Origin: JACVRW01 sp963746825
Lineage (GTDB): Bacteria > Actinomycetota > Thermoleophilia > Solirubrobacterales > Thermoleophilaceae
DNA length: 64,000 nucleotides
Direction: 5' to 3'
Assembly: GCA_963746825.1 (NCBI GenBank)
Contig: CAVVCU010000003.1
Coordinates: 362,952 to 426,951, forward strand
A program made the position numbers and the translations under genes. This document shows positions 33,171 through 41,749 of this stretch, one piece after another; within the stretch, counting starts at the first letter, position 1, and every line of letters begins with the position of its first letter. Below the pieces are notes generated by a model. The model did no database searches. It saw only the letters and a program-made list of their open reading frames with translations, and was not told the origin of the DNA.

Positions 33171-34069
33171 CCCGCGAGAGTAGTTCCGAGCACGACGATC
33201 TCCTCGGCCACCCTGCGCCTGCGCTCGGGGGTGTCGAGCAGGGTGTCGGTGACGACGCAGTGCATGCCGTCGACCGCCTCGTCGGCCACCATGGCGTCGA
33301 TCACTCCCGCGTAGGCACGGGCGATGCCCTCCGCGTTCGGCGCGATCTCGGCCCAGGCGCAGAAGTGGTCGGTCGGGCCCTTGAGCGTGCGCCCGCCCAC
33401 GAAGGGGCTCACGGCCACCACCGGCGCGCGCGCGCCGGCGAGCGCCTCGCGCATCCCCGCCAGCTCGAGGATCGGCCCGATCGAGATCACCGGATTCGAC
33501 GGACCGATCACGATCAGATCGGCGTGCGCGACGGCGGAGAGCACGTCGGCGCTGGGCCGTGCCGCGTCGAGGCCGCGCAGCTCCACCCCCTCCACGGGCG
33601 CGGCGGCGCGCGCCACGATCAGGTACTCCTGCAGCGGCATCGCTCGCCCGCCGTGTGTCACCCAGGTGCGCACCGGCTCGTCGCTCATCGGCAGTACCCG
33701 CGCGGGCACGCCGAGCGCGTCGACCACGGAAGCGTGCGCCTCGGTCAGGCGCGCTCCGTCCCGCAGTCGCCGGGTGCGCAGGAGGCACATGGCGAGGTCT
33801 CGGTCGCCGAGCCGAAACCAGGTCGGCTCGCCCGCGTCCTCGAGCGCGTCCATCACCTGCCAGGTGTCGCCCCGCACCCCGTACCCGCGCTCGTCGATGC
33901 GGTCGGCGAGCCAGTAGGTGACGAGGTCGGGGTCGGGGGCCACGTGCACCCCGTAGACCTCCGTGTCGTCGGCCGAGTTGGCCACCACCACCAGTTCCTC
34001 GGTCACGTCGAGCAGCCCGCGGGCCAGCTTGGCACCGCCGGTTCCGCCCGCCAACACCACTACCGCCAT
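33167..34069 (-). CDS. cofD: 2-phospho-L-lactate transferase (CofD/FbiA)
   Basis: This 300-residue enzyme transfers the phospholactyl or phosphoenolpyruvyl group to F0, giving (dehydro-)F420-0. It has the N-terminal glycine-rich VVLAGGTGGAKLARGLLDV, the NSADDTEVYGVHVAPDPD segment that holds F0 and metal, and VIGPSNPVISIGPIL. Length fits the family. It is 14 bp downstream of the SDR gene and overlaps cofC, placing the whole F420 side-chain pathway in one transcript. Confidence 0.94.
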   Translation of the reverse strand: MAVVVLAGGTGGAKLARGLLDVTEELVVVANSADDTEVYGVHVAPDPDLVTYWLADRIDERGYGVRGDTWQVMDALEDAGEPTWFRLGDRDLAMCLLRTRRLRDGARLTEAHASVVDALGVPARVLPMSDEPVRTWVTHGGRAMPLQEYLIVARAAAPVEGVELRGLDAARPSADVLSAVAHADLIVIGPSNPVISIGPILELAGMREALAGARAPVVAVSPFVGGRTLKGPTDHFCAWAEIAPNAEGIARAYAGVIDAMVADEAVDGMHCVVTDTLLDTPERRRRVAEEIVVLGTTLAG

Positions 34070-34083
34070 CTTCGGCCGTGAGC

Positions 34084-34941
34084 TCAGGCCGAGGATGCGG
34101 CCGGCTCGGGCCAGCCGTCCACGAACAGGTCGAGCGCCAGCTCGGCGTCGTCGGAGGCCGAGTAGCGGTCGAGGTCGACGATCCCCGCCTCGGCCAGCAC
34201 CTCGTCGTCGAGGAAGGCGTTGCCCGTGCAGGTCCGCGGGTCGCGCACCAGGACCTCGCGCGCGGCGTCGGCCATGATCTCCGGCGTGCGGGCGCGGATC
34301 ATGGCCTCGTCGCCGCCCAGGAGGTTCTGGACGGCTGCGGTGGCGATGATGGTCCGCGGCCAGAGGCAGTTCGCGCCCACGCCCTGCTCGGCCTCGTCGG
34401 CGGCCAGGCCGAGCGTGAGCATCGTCATGCCCATCTTGGAGAGCGTGTAGGCGCTGTGCCCGCGCAGCCAGCGCGGGTCGGCCGACAGCGGGGGGGAGAG
34501 GGTGAGCACGTGGGCGTGGTCGGACTCGCGCAGGTGCGGCAGGCAGGCGCGCGTGACCACGAAGGTGCCGCGGGAGTTGATCTGCTGCATGAGGTCGAAG
34601 CGCTTGACCTCGAGCTCGCCCATGGGGGCCAGGTTGATCGCGCTGGCGTTGTTGACCACGATGTCGATGCCGCCGAAGCGCTCGGCCGCCTGGGCGACCG
34701 CGCTCTCGACACCCTCGGCGTCGCGAACGTCGCCGATGATGGGCAGCGCCTCGCCGCCCGCGGCCTCGATCTCCTCGGCGGCGCTGTAGATGGTCCCCGG
34801 CAGCTTGGGATGGGGCTCGGCCGTCTTGGCCATCAGCGCAACGCGGGCACCCTCCCGGGCGGCGCGCACGGCGATGGCCAGCCCGATGCCCCGGCTGCCG
34901 CCGGACATGAAGATGGTGCGGCCCTGCAGAGAGTTCGCCAT
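34084..34941 (-). CDS. SDR-family oxidoreductase (HSDL2-like)
   Basis: This 285-residue short-chain dehydrogenase has the cofactor motif MSGGSRGIGLAIAVRAA, NNASAINL and the catalytic YTLSK (Tyr-x-x-x-Lys). The insertion PKLPGTIYSAAEEIEAAGGE and the YTLSKMGMTMLTLGLA segment are typical of the HSDL2-like subgroup. It sits between fgd (5 bp) and cofD (14 bp). A TAGGGT box 9 nt before its ATG, inside the end of fgd, could give it an extra internal promoter. Substrate unknown. Confidence 0.85.
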   Translation of the reverse strand: MANSLQGRTIFMSGGSRGIGLAIAVRAAREGARVALMAKTAEPHPKLPGTIYSAAEEIEAAGGEALPIIGDVRDAEGVESAVAQAAERFGGIDIVVNNASAINLAPMGELEVKRFDLMQQINSRGTFVVTRACLPHLRESDHAHVLTLSPPLSADPRWLRGHSAYTLSKMGMTMLTLGLAADEAEQGVGANCLWPRTIIATAAVQNLLGGDEAMIRARTPEIMADAAREVLVRDPRTCTGNAFLDDEVLAEAGIVDLDRYSASDDAELALDLFVDGWPEPAASSA

Positions 34942-34946
34942 GTGGC

Positions 34947-35954
34947 TCAGACCCTATCCCGCAGAAGCGGCAGCACGTCCTCGCGGAACTGCTCGAGAAA
35001 GCGCATCTGATCGGGCCCGGGAGCGTGAAGCACGAGGTCCTCGAAGCCGAGGTCGGCGTAGGCCGCGATGCGGTCCACCACCTCCTGCGGGTCGTCGGAG
35101 CAGATGAAGCGCGAGGGCGCCTGGTCGAGATTGGCGTCGGCCACCCGCTCCATCTCTAGCGGATCGTCGATGCCTTCCTTCTGCTCGGGCTCGAGCGCCA
35201 GCGCGGCCCATGGATGGGTGTTCTCGAAGGCCTTCTCGCGGTCGCGGTCGTAGGAGACCTTGATCTCGATCATGCGCCGGATCGCCGCGGGGTCCCGGCC
35301 GGCGCCCTCGGCGCCCTCGGCGACCTTGCCCAAGAGCTCGTCGTAGAGCGCTTCGTCCTTGCCGCTGGTGCAGATGAAGCCGTCGCCCACGCGCCCCGCG
35401 AGCTTGGCGGCCAGCGGGCCCGACGCGGCCACGAAGATGGGCACGGGCTCGCTGGGGCGGTCGTAGACCGTCGCCTTCTGCGTGCGGTAGTAGTCGCCGT
35501 CGAAGTCGACGCGCTCCTCGGACCACAGCAGCCGGATCAGCTCGATCGCCTCGGCCAGGCGCAGGCGGCGCTCCTTTCGGCCCGGGAACTCACCGCCGGT
35601 GACCGGGGTCTCGTTCATGGCCTCACCGGTACCGACGCCGAGGAACACGCGCCCGGGGGAGAAGCAGCCCAGGGTGGCGAAGGCCTGGGCGATCACCGAC
35701 GGGTGATAGCGAAGGGTGGGGGTGAGCACGCTGGTGCCGATCAGGGCGGTCTCGGTGCGCTGGCCGGCGGCGGCCAGCCACGGCAGGGCGGCCGGCGAGT
35801 GGCCGCCGGTATGGCGCCAGGGCTGGAAGTGGTCTGAGATGGCGACGATCTCGAGGCCCGAGCGTTCGGCCTCGATGGCGAAGTCGAGCAGGGTCACGGG
35901 GTCGAACTGCTCGGCCGAGGCCTTGTATCCGATGCGCACCGCCACGCGGCGCAT
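34947..35954 (-). CDS. fgd: F420-dependent glucose-6-phosphate dehydrogenase
   Basis: This 335-residue protein of the luciferase-like superfamily oxidises glucose 6-phosphate and reduces F420, the main F420H2 source in actinobacteria. It follows mycobacterial Fgd1 closely: GYKASAEQF, ISDHFQPWRHTGGHSP, GTSVLTPTLRYHPSVIAQAF, VFLGVGTGEAMNE, GDGFICTSGKDEALY and EQKEGIDDPLEMERVADANL. His/Trp/Glu residues of the active site lie in these motifs. It heads the operon with cofD, cofC and cofE, so cofactor synthesis and reduction are co-expressed. Confidence 0.93.
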   Translation of the reverse strand: MRRVAVRIGYKASAEQFDPVTLLDFAIEAERSGLEIVAISDHFQPWRHTGGHSPAALPWLAAAGQRTETALIGTSVLTPTLRYHPSVIAQAFATLGCFSPGRVFLGVGTGEAMNETPVTGGEFPGRKERRLRLAEAIELIRLLWSEERVDFDGDYYRTQKATVYDRPSEPVPIFVAASGPLAAKLAGRVGDGFICTSGKDEALYDELLGKVAEGAEGAGRDPAAIRRMIEIKVSYDRDREKAFENTHPWAALALEPEQKEGIDDPLEMERVADANLDQAPSRFICSDDPQEVVDRIAAYADLGFEDLVLHAPGPDQMRFLEQFREDVLPLLRDRV

Positions 35955-35977
35955 CCTACGGATAGGCTGACCCCGGT

Positions 35978-36727
35978 TTGCGCCTCGAAGGACGCACAGC
36001 GCTCGTGACCGGGGGAGCGTCGGGCATCGGCGCGGCCACCTGCCGCCGCCTGGCCGCGGAGGGCGCTCAGGTGGCCGTGACCGACATGAACGCCGACGGC
36101 GCCCGCGCCGTCGCGGACGAGGTCTCCGGTGGCGCCTACGAGCTCGACGTGCGCTCGGAGAGCTCGATCCGCGCGGCGGTAGACGCCACCGAGCGCGACC
36201 TGGGGCCCATCGACGCGCTGGTCAACAACGCCGGCTACGACGAGTGGAGCTGGTTCACCGACACCGACCCCGCGCTCTGGGACCGCGTGCTGGCCGTGAA
36301 CCTGCGCGGGGTGATCGCGGTCACCCACGCGGTGCTGCCCGGTATGCAGGCGCGGCGGCGAGGGCGGATCGTGAACACCGCGTCGGAGGCGGGCCGGGTC
36401 GGCTCGAGCGGCTCGGCGATCTACTCCGCGGCCAAGGCCGGCGTGATCGGGTTCACCAAGGCGCTGGCCATCGAGAACGGGCGCTACGGGATCACGGCCA
36501 ACGCGGTGGCCCCCGGGCCGATCGAGACGCCGCTGCTCATGGCCGCCCCGGAGGCGCTCGGCGACCGCGGCAAGCGCCTGGTCGAGAACATGGTCGGTGC
36601 CACCAACCTCCAGCGTCTGGGCCAACCCGACGAGGTGGCCGCGGCGATCGCCTTCCTCGCCTCCGACGACGCGTCCTACATCACCGGGCAGGCCCTGGGC
36701 GTGAGCGGGGGACTGGCCCGCATCTAG
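35978..36727 (+). CDS. SDR-family dehydrogenase (3-hydroxyacyl type)
   Basis: This 249-residue classical short-chain dehydrogenase has ALVTGGASGIGAATCRRLAA, VNNAG and the catalytic SAIYSAAKAG with Tyr-x-x-x-Lys, and ends with the common GQALGVSGGLARI. It resembles FabG and 2-hydroxycyclohexanecarboxyl-CoA dehydrogenase groups. The TTG start at 35978 has a TAGGCT box 9 nt upstream. It overlaps the HMG-CoA-lyase-like gene by 1 bp, suggesting a shared role in acyl-CoA breakdown. Confidence 0.88.
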   Translation: MRLEGRTALVTGGASGIGAATCRRLAAEGAQVAVTDMNADGARAVADEVSGGAYELDVRSESSIRAAVDATERDLGPIDALVNNAGYDEWSWFTDTDPALWDRVLAVNLRGVIAVTHAVLPGMQARRRGRIVNTASEAGRVGSSGSAIYSAAKAGVIGFTKALAIENGRYGITANAVAPGPIETPLLMAAPEALGDRGKRLVENMVGATNLQRLGQPDEVAAAIAFLASDDASYITGQALGVSGGLARI

Positions 36728-37641
36728 TGGCGCCCGAGCACGTTTCAGTCCGCGAGGTGGGCCCTCGCGACGGCTTCCAGAACGAGCCCGAGGTGATCGC
36801 CACCGACGACAAGATCCGCCTGGTCGAGTGCCTGGCCGCCACCGGCCTGCGGCGGCTGGAGGTCACGAGCTTCGTGCGCGCCGACGTGATTCCGCAGCTG
36901 GCCGACGGCGTCGAGGTGCTGCGCCGCGCGCGGATCCCCGAAGAGGTGTCGGTGACCGTGCTCGTGCCCAACGAGCGGGGGCTCGACAACGCCCTCGAGG
37001 TCCGCGACCGCTTTCAGGAGATCAACCTGTTCCTCTCCGCCTCGGAGACCCACAACCAGAAGAACGTGAACCGGTCGGTCGAGGAATCGCTGGTGGGGTT
37101 CGAGCGCGTGGTCGCCCGGGCCCGCGACGAGGGGCTGCGCTGCGAGGCCGTGATCTCCGTGGCCTTCGGCTGCCCCTACGAGGGCGAGGTCGGGCCCGAG
37201 CGCGTGTTCGCGATCGCCCGGCGCCTGCGCGACGCGGGCTGCGTGGAGATCGCGTTCGGCGACACCACCGGCATGGCCAACCCGGCGCAGGTGCGCGACT
37301 TCTTCGCCGCCGCACCGGAGGAGCTCGGTGAGGCCGAGCTCACCGCGCACTTCCACAACACGCGCGGCCAGGGGCTGGCCAACGTCCTCGCCGCCCTCGA
37401 CGCGGGCGTGCGCTCCTTCGAGTCGTCCTTCGGCGAGCTCGGTGGGTGCCCGGTGCCCAAGGGCGCCACCGGGAACATCGCCACCGAGGACCTGCTCTCG
37501 ATGCTGCACGAGATGGGGTACGAGACGGGCGTGGAGCTGGAGCGGCTGCTGGCCTGCGCGCGCGACGCGCAGTCCGTGCTAGGGCGCCCGCTGGGCAGCC
37601 ACGTGCTCACCGCCGGACCGGTGGATTGGCGCCAGGGCTAG
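36727..37641 (+). CDS. hydroxymethylglutaryl-CoA lyase
   Basis: This ~304-residue DRE-TIM enzyme cleaves HMG-CoA to acetoacetate and acetyl-CoA in leucine degradation. Family motifs are VREVGPRDGFQNE (metal Asp), LEVTSFVRADVIPQLAD, the substrate-helix region SASETHNQKNVN and the active-site loop GELGGCPVPKGATGNIATED with the catalytic Cys, plus HFHNTRGQGLAN. The GTG start overlaps the stop of the upstream SDR gene. Acetoacetate produced could be activated by the ligase at 46.3 kb. Confidence 0.93.
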   Translation: MAPEHVSVREVGPRDGFQNEPEVIATDDKIRLVECLAATGLRRLEVTSFVRADVIPQLADGVEVLRRARIPEEVSVTVLVPNERGLDNALEVRDRFQEINLFLSASETHNQKNVNRSVEESLVGFERVVARARDEGLRCEAVISVAFGCPYEGEVGPERVFAIARRLRDAGCVEIAFGDTTGMANPAQVRDFFAAAPEELGEAELTAHFHNTRGQGLANVLAALDAGVRSFESSFGELGGCPVPKGATGNIATEDLLSMLHEMGYETGVELERLLACARDAQSVLGRPLGSHVLTAGPVDWRQG

Positions 37642-37671
37642 CTCTGGCCCAAAGCGGGTAACGCTTCGCAC

Positions 37672-39333
37672 ATGGGCACCGAGACGAGGGAGACGGGGCG
37701 CCCCGACGACAGCGAGCCGCTGCCCGAGGAAGAGCGCGAGGAGATCGAGGACGTCGGCGGTCGCAAGACCTACCGCACCCTGGACGAGCAGGAGGGAACC
37801 CTCTCCGAGGCCGAGCAGCGCTTCGAGCGCCAGCGCCGCACCATAGGGCTGTTCCTGGGCCCGATCGTGTTCGCCGTGATGCTGCTGATCCCGTTCGACC
37901 TGGACGGAAACCAGCATCGGCTGCTCGCGATCCTGGCCTTCGTCGTCGTGTGGTGGGTGAGCGAGGCGATCCCCATTCCCATGACCGCGCTCTTGGGCGT
38001 GGTGCTGTGCGCGCTGCTCGAGGCCACGGAGACTCCGCCCGAGGGCGACAGCTCGGTCGACGTGGTGTTCGCGCTGTTCACCGACGACACCGTGATGCTG
38101 TTCATCGGCAGCTTCATCATCGCCCAGTCGATGGTGGTGCACGGGCTGCACCGGCGATTGGCGTTCCGTGTGCTGTCGCTCTCCTGGGTGGGCGGCAACA
38201 CCTACCGGATCATCCTGGCCTTCGGGCTGATCGGGGCCCTCACCTCACCGGTCATGTCCAATACCGCGGGGGCGGCGATGATGCTGCCGATCGCGCTCGG
38301 CGTGATGGGCGTGGTGGGCGGAATGGTGGCCAAGCAGGCCGAGGGCGAGCACCGCGTCGAGCGGTTGCGCTTCGGAGCCGCGCTGATGCTGGTGATCACC
38401 TACTCCATCACCGTCGGCGGCCTGCTGCTGCCGATCGGCAGCCCTCCCAACCTGATCGGCCGCGCCCTGCTCGAGGAGGAGACCGGCGAGCCGATCACGT
38501 TCTTCGAGTGGTTCGTGATGGCCCTCCCGATCGTGCTGATCATGTTCGTCGCCGTGATCCTGATCTGCGTGCTGTTCAACCGGCCCGAGGTCAAGCACGT
38601 TGACGGCGTCGAGGAGTACGTGGGCGAGGAACGACGCAAGCTCGGCAAACTCAAGCGCGGCGAGAAGAACACCCTGTTCGTGCTCGCCTTCGCCCTGGTC
38701 GGCTGGTTCCTCCCGGGCCTCGTGGGCATCGTGGCCGGTGACGATTCCGACGCCTACCTACAGGTCAGCGAGGCCTCCAACGAGGGCATCGTCGCGATCG
38801 TCGCCGCCGCCCTGCTGTTCGTGCTGCCGATCGACTGGGCGCGGCGCAAGTTCACCCTCAACTGGAATCAGGCCAGCCAGATCGATTGGGGCACGGTCAT
38901 CCTGTTCGGCGGTGGCCTGGTGCTGGGCTCGCTGCTCAGCTCGACCGGGACGGCGGCCGTGGTGGGCGAGTCGATCTCCGACTCGCTCGGCGTGTCCAGC
39001 CTGGTGGGCGTGACGATCGTGGTCGTGATCGTGTCCGTGTTCGTCTCCGAGACCACCAGCAACACCGCGAGCGCGGCGATCATGGTGCCGATCGCCATCG
39101 CGATCGCGGCGTCGGCCGACCTCGATCCGACGATCCCCGCCCTGGCCGCGATCTTCGGGGCCAACTACGGATTCATGCTGCCGGTGTCCACTCCGCCGAA
39201 CGCGATCGTCTACTCGTCCGGCATGCTGCCGATCACCCGAATGATCAAGGCAGGGGCGGTGTTCGACATCATCGGGATCGTCCTGTGCGTGATCGGGGTG
39301 ATAACGATGGCGAACCTGGTCGGGCTCGCGTAG
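37672..39333 (+). CDS. SLC13/DASS-family anion:sodium symporter
   Basis: This 553-residue transporter has a long acidic cytoplasmic N-terminus (~60 residues) and ~12 transmembrane helices. The two SNT-type sodium motifs are visible as SPVMSNTAGAAMMLPIALG and SETTSNTASAAIMVPIAIA, with SPPNLIG and STPPNAIV substrate loops. Such carriers import dicarboxylates or sulfate. A TAACGC stretch lies just before the ATG. No regulator is nearby; the substrate is a guess from family. Confidence 0.92.
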   Translation: MGTETRETGRPDDSEPLPEEEREEIEDVGGRKTYRTLDEQEGTLSEAEQRFERQRRTIGLFLGPIVFAVMLLIPFDLDGNQHRLLAILAFVVVWWVSEAIPIPMTALLGVVLCALLEATETPPEGDSSVDVVFALFTDDTVMLFIGSFIIAQSMVVHGLHRRLAFRVLSLSWVGGNTYRIILAFGLIGALTSPVMSNTAGAAMMLPIALGVMGVVGGMVAKQAEGEHRVERLRFGAALMLVITYSITVGGLLLPIGSPPNLIGRALLEEETGEPITFFEWFVMALPIVLIMFVAVILICVLFNRPEVKHVDGVEEYVGEERRKLGKLKRGEKNTLFVLAFALVGWFLPGLVGIVAGDDSDAYLQVSEASNEGIVAIVAAALLFVLPIDWARRKFTLNWNQASQIDWGTVILFGGGLVLGSLLSSTGTAAVVGESISDSLGVSSLVGVTIVVVIVSVFVSETTSNTASAAIMVPIAIAIAASADLDPTIPALAAIFGANYGFMLPVSTPPNAIVYSSGMLPITRMIKAGAVFDIIGIVLCVIGVITMANLVGLA

Positions 39334-39347
39334 ACCCACAACCCCGC

Positions 39348-40493
39348 CTGGCGGGGCCCTCCGCGCTCGCCATCGCGGCGGGCGCGGCGACGGTGCTGCC
39401 CGGCTTCCTGGTGGGCGCTCTCGCGCTGCAGATCCGCGCCGATCTCGACGTGAGCGTGGCCGCGGTGGCGGCGGGCGTGACGGTCTTCTTCGCCGCCGGT
39501 GCCGTGGGCGCCGGAGCGGGAGGCCGGCTGGCCGAGCGCGTGGGCGCGCTGCAGGCCATGCGCGGGTGCCTGCTCGTGACCGCCGCCTGTCTGGCCGCCG
39601 CCGCGGCCTTCGCCCAGTCGCTGCTCGCGCTGCTCGCGCTGCTCGCCCTGGCCGGAGTGTCCAACGCGATCAGCCAGCCCGCCATCAACCTGTTCATGGC
39701 CGACCAGGTGCCGATCGAGCGCCAGGGCCTGGCCTTCGGCATCAAGCAGTCGGCGATCCCGACGGCCGTGCTGGCCAGCGGCCTGGCCCTACCGCTGGTG
39801 GCCCTGCCCCTCGGGTGGCGGCCGACGTTCGTGGGTTTCGCGGTGATTTCGCTGGTCGTGGCCGCGGTCGTCGGGCGCAGCGCGCGCACCTTCGTGGCGC
39901 CCCGCGCTCGCGCCCGCGCGCCGCGCCCGACCCGGGCCCTGGTGATGACCGCGGTGGGCGCGGCCCTGGGAAGTGCCGGCCCCAACTCCCTGGGCGCGTA
40001 CCTGGTGGCCTCGGCGGTCGACGTGGGGATCGCCGAGGGCGTCGCCGGGGTGCTGGCCGCGGTCGGCAGCGGGGTCAGCCTGGTGGTCCGCGTGGCCTTC
40101 GGCGTGCGCGCCGACCGCCGCCACGACTACGGCTTCGCGGCGGTCATCGGCCTGCTGGTGACCGGTTCGCTGGGCTTCCTTCTGTTGGCCAGCGACAGCA
40201 CCGGCCTGTTCGTGACGGGCATCATCGTGGCCTTCGCGCTCGGCTGGGGCTGGCCGGGGCTGTTCAACCTGGCCGTGGTCGACCACAACCGCGACGCGCC
40301 CGGCGCCGCCACCGGCGTCACGCAGACCGGCATCTACCTCGGGGCGGCCGGCGGCCCGGCGCTCTTCGGGCTGTTCTCCACCGAGCTCGGCTACTCCGCG
40401 GCCTGGGCCGTCTCGGGCGGGCTGTGCCTGCTGGCCGCCGGCGCCTTCGCCTACGCCGAGCGCCTACGCCGGCAACCGGTGAGCGCGCCTTGA
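39348..40493 (+). CDS. MFS transporter, start uncertain
   Basis: This ~380-residue major facilitator protein has about 12 helices; family features include GGRLAERVGALQAMRGCLLV after helix 2 and a LGWGWPGLFNLAVVDHNRDA loop. It begins 15 bp after the symporter gene. In this frame there is no ATG, GTG or TTG before the first helix: the candidates are CTG at 39348 or GTG at 39393, which lies inside helix 1. Either a rare CTG start is used or a small indel hides the real start. A CCCCGC-CTG-GCGGGG hairpin (39342-39356) overlaps this point. Confidence 0.75.
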   Translation: MAGPSALAIAAGAATVLPGFLVGALALQIRADLDVSVAAVAAGVTVFFAAGAVGAGAGGRLAERVGALQAMRGCLLVTAACLAAAAAFAQSLLALLALLALAGVSNAISQPAINLFMADQVPIERQGLAFGIKQSAIPTAVLASGLALPLVALPLGWRPTFVGFAVISLVVAAVVGRSARTFVAPRARARAPRPTRALVMTAVGAALGSAGPNSLGAYLVASAVDVGIAEGVAGVLAAVGSGVSLVVRVAFGVRADRRHDYGFAAVIGLLVTGSLGFLLLASDSTGLFVTGIIVAFALGWGWPGLFNLAVVDHNRDAPGAATGVTQTGIYLGAAGGPALFGLFSTELGYSAAWAVSGGLCLLAAGAFAYAERLRRQPVSAP

Positions 40494-40503
40494 CCGTAGA
40501 AAG

Positions 40504-40539
40504 GCGACGAGCCCGGATGCCGTGGTCCGGGCCCGTCGC
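40504..40539. terminator. strong hairpin between convergent genes
   Basis: GCGACG-a-GCCCGGA, an 8-nt loop, then TCCGGGC-c-CGTCGC form a 13-bp stem with one symmetric mismatch just after the MFS stop. There is no T-tract, as is common for actinobacterial hairpin terminators. The rest of the 164-bp convergent gap holds a minor CCGAA/TTCGG stem (40637-40651) and no gene. Confidence 0.55.
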
Positions 40540-40657
40540 GCGTGAGCCGAGGCGGGGTCGGGGGAACCCACTGCTTCCCAATCCGAGCCTCAGGCGTCTA
40601 CCCGGTGATACCGGGGGTTTGACGCAGTAAACCTGTCCGAAACCTATTCGGCAAGGG

Positions 40658-41437
40658 TCAATATCCCGCAAACTGCGGGTCGCGCTTCTCGAAAAAGGCT
40701 CGCGCCCCCTCCGCGAAGTCCTCGCTGGCCGCCAGCGCCTCCTGCGCGGCCACCTCCTGCTCCAGGGTCAGCGACAGTGCGGGCTTGGCGGCGGCGTCTA
40801 GCACCCGCTTGGCCAGCCCGAGCGCTTTCGGGGCACAGGCGAGCAGCTCGGAGCTGAGCGCGCCGGTCGCCTCGTCGAGCCCATCGGCCGGCGCGATCCG
40901 GTTGGCGAAGCCGATGCGGTGAGCCTCGCGCCCGTCGATCACCTTGCCGGTCATGATCAGCTCCTTCGCGTTGCCGAGCCCCACGACGGCGGGCAGGCGC
41001 GAGCAGCCGCCGACGTCGGGCAGCAAGCCGACGCGCACCTCCATGATCCCCGCCACCGCGTCCTCGGCCATCGTGCGGAAATCACACGCAAGCGCGAGCT
41101 CGAACGCGCCCCCCAGCGCGGCGCCGTGAATCTGGCAGATGGTGGGCTTGGGCATCTCCTCGAGCAGGTTCCAGACGGCGAGGATCGGCCGCCGGAAGCG
41201 GCGCAGGTCGCCCGGGCTCTCCGACAGGGCGCGAAGGTCGTTGAGATCCATGCCCGACGAGAACATGGCTCCCTCGCCGCGAAGGACGACCACACGCACC
41301 TCGTGGTCGGCCGCGGCGCTCTCCACGGCGGCGCCCAGCTCCCCGATCAGCTCGCCGTTGAGGGCGTTGCGCTTGTCGGCGCGGTCGAGGATGAGGTGGC
41401 GAACCGCGCCGCGGTCTTCAGTGCGAAGGAGTGCCAT
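40658..41437 (-). CDS. enoyl-CoA hydratase/isomerase family protein
   Basis: This 259-residue crotonase-fold protein has the oxyanion-hole segments AMFSSGMDLNDL and IHGAALGGAFELALACDFRT, and a catalytic-glutamate-bearing VGLLPDVGGCSRLPAVVG. It hydrates enoyl-CoA or isomerises it in beta-oxidation-type pathways. The ATG at 41437 has a TAGGCT box 9 nt upstream. It stands alone on this strand between the MFS gene and the carboxyltransferase cluster. Confidence 0.9.
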   Translation of the reverse strand: MALLRTEDRGAVRHLILDRADKRNALNGELIGELGAAVESAAADHEVRVVVLRGEGAMFSSGMDLNDLRALSESPGDLRRFRRPILAVWNLLEEMPKPTICQIHGAALGGAFELALACDFRTMAEDAVAGIMEVRVGLLPDVGGCSRLPAVVGLGNAKELIMTGKVIDGREAHRIGFANRIAPADGLDEATGALSSELLACAPKALGLAKRVLDAAAKPALSLTLEQEVAAQEALAASEDFAEGARAFFEKRDPQFAGY

Positions 41438-41511
41438 AGGGCTCCGAGCCTACTGCGCACGATTTCGCCCAGCGCGGAGGAGCGCCGGGCGGGGGCGCGA
41501 AGCCGTTGCGG

Positions 41512-41733
41512 ATGACAGGACCGGACCCACGCAAGCCGGTGCGGCGAGAGATCGTCGCGGCGCTGATCGGAGCCGAGGTCGGAGCCGGCTTCGGCCTACT
41601 GGCGCTGGGCGAGACGCTGCTGGCACCCCTCGGCATGGCCGTGTTCGGCGCCGCCGCGGGCGCCGGGGTGGCGAGCCTGCGGGTCCTGCTCATCCGGCGC
41701 TGGCTGCGCGAGCAGCTGCGCGCGGCTCGCTGA
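41512..41733 (+). CDS. small two-helix membrane protein
   Basis: This ~73-residue protein has two hydrophobic helices (EIVAALIGAEVGAGFGLLAL and APLGMAVFGAAAGAGVASL) flanked by Arg clusters. It lies 16 bp before the carboxyltransferase gene, which may have its own TACGGT box at 41734. No family is recognised. Confidence 0.55.
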   Translation: MTGPDPRKPVRREIVAALIGAEVGAGFGLLALGETLLAPLGMAVFGAAAGAGVASLRVLLIRRWLREQLRAAR

Positions 41734-41749
41734 TACGGTCGCCCGCGCC

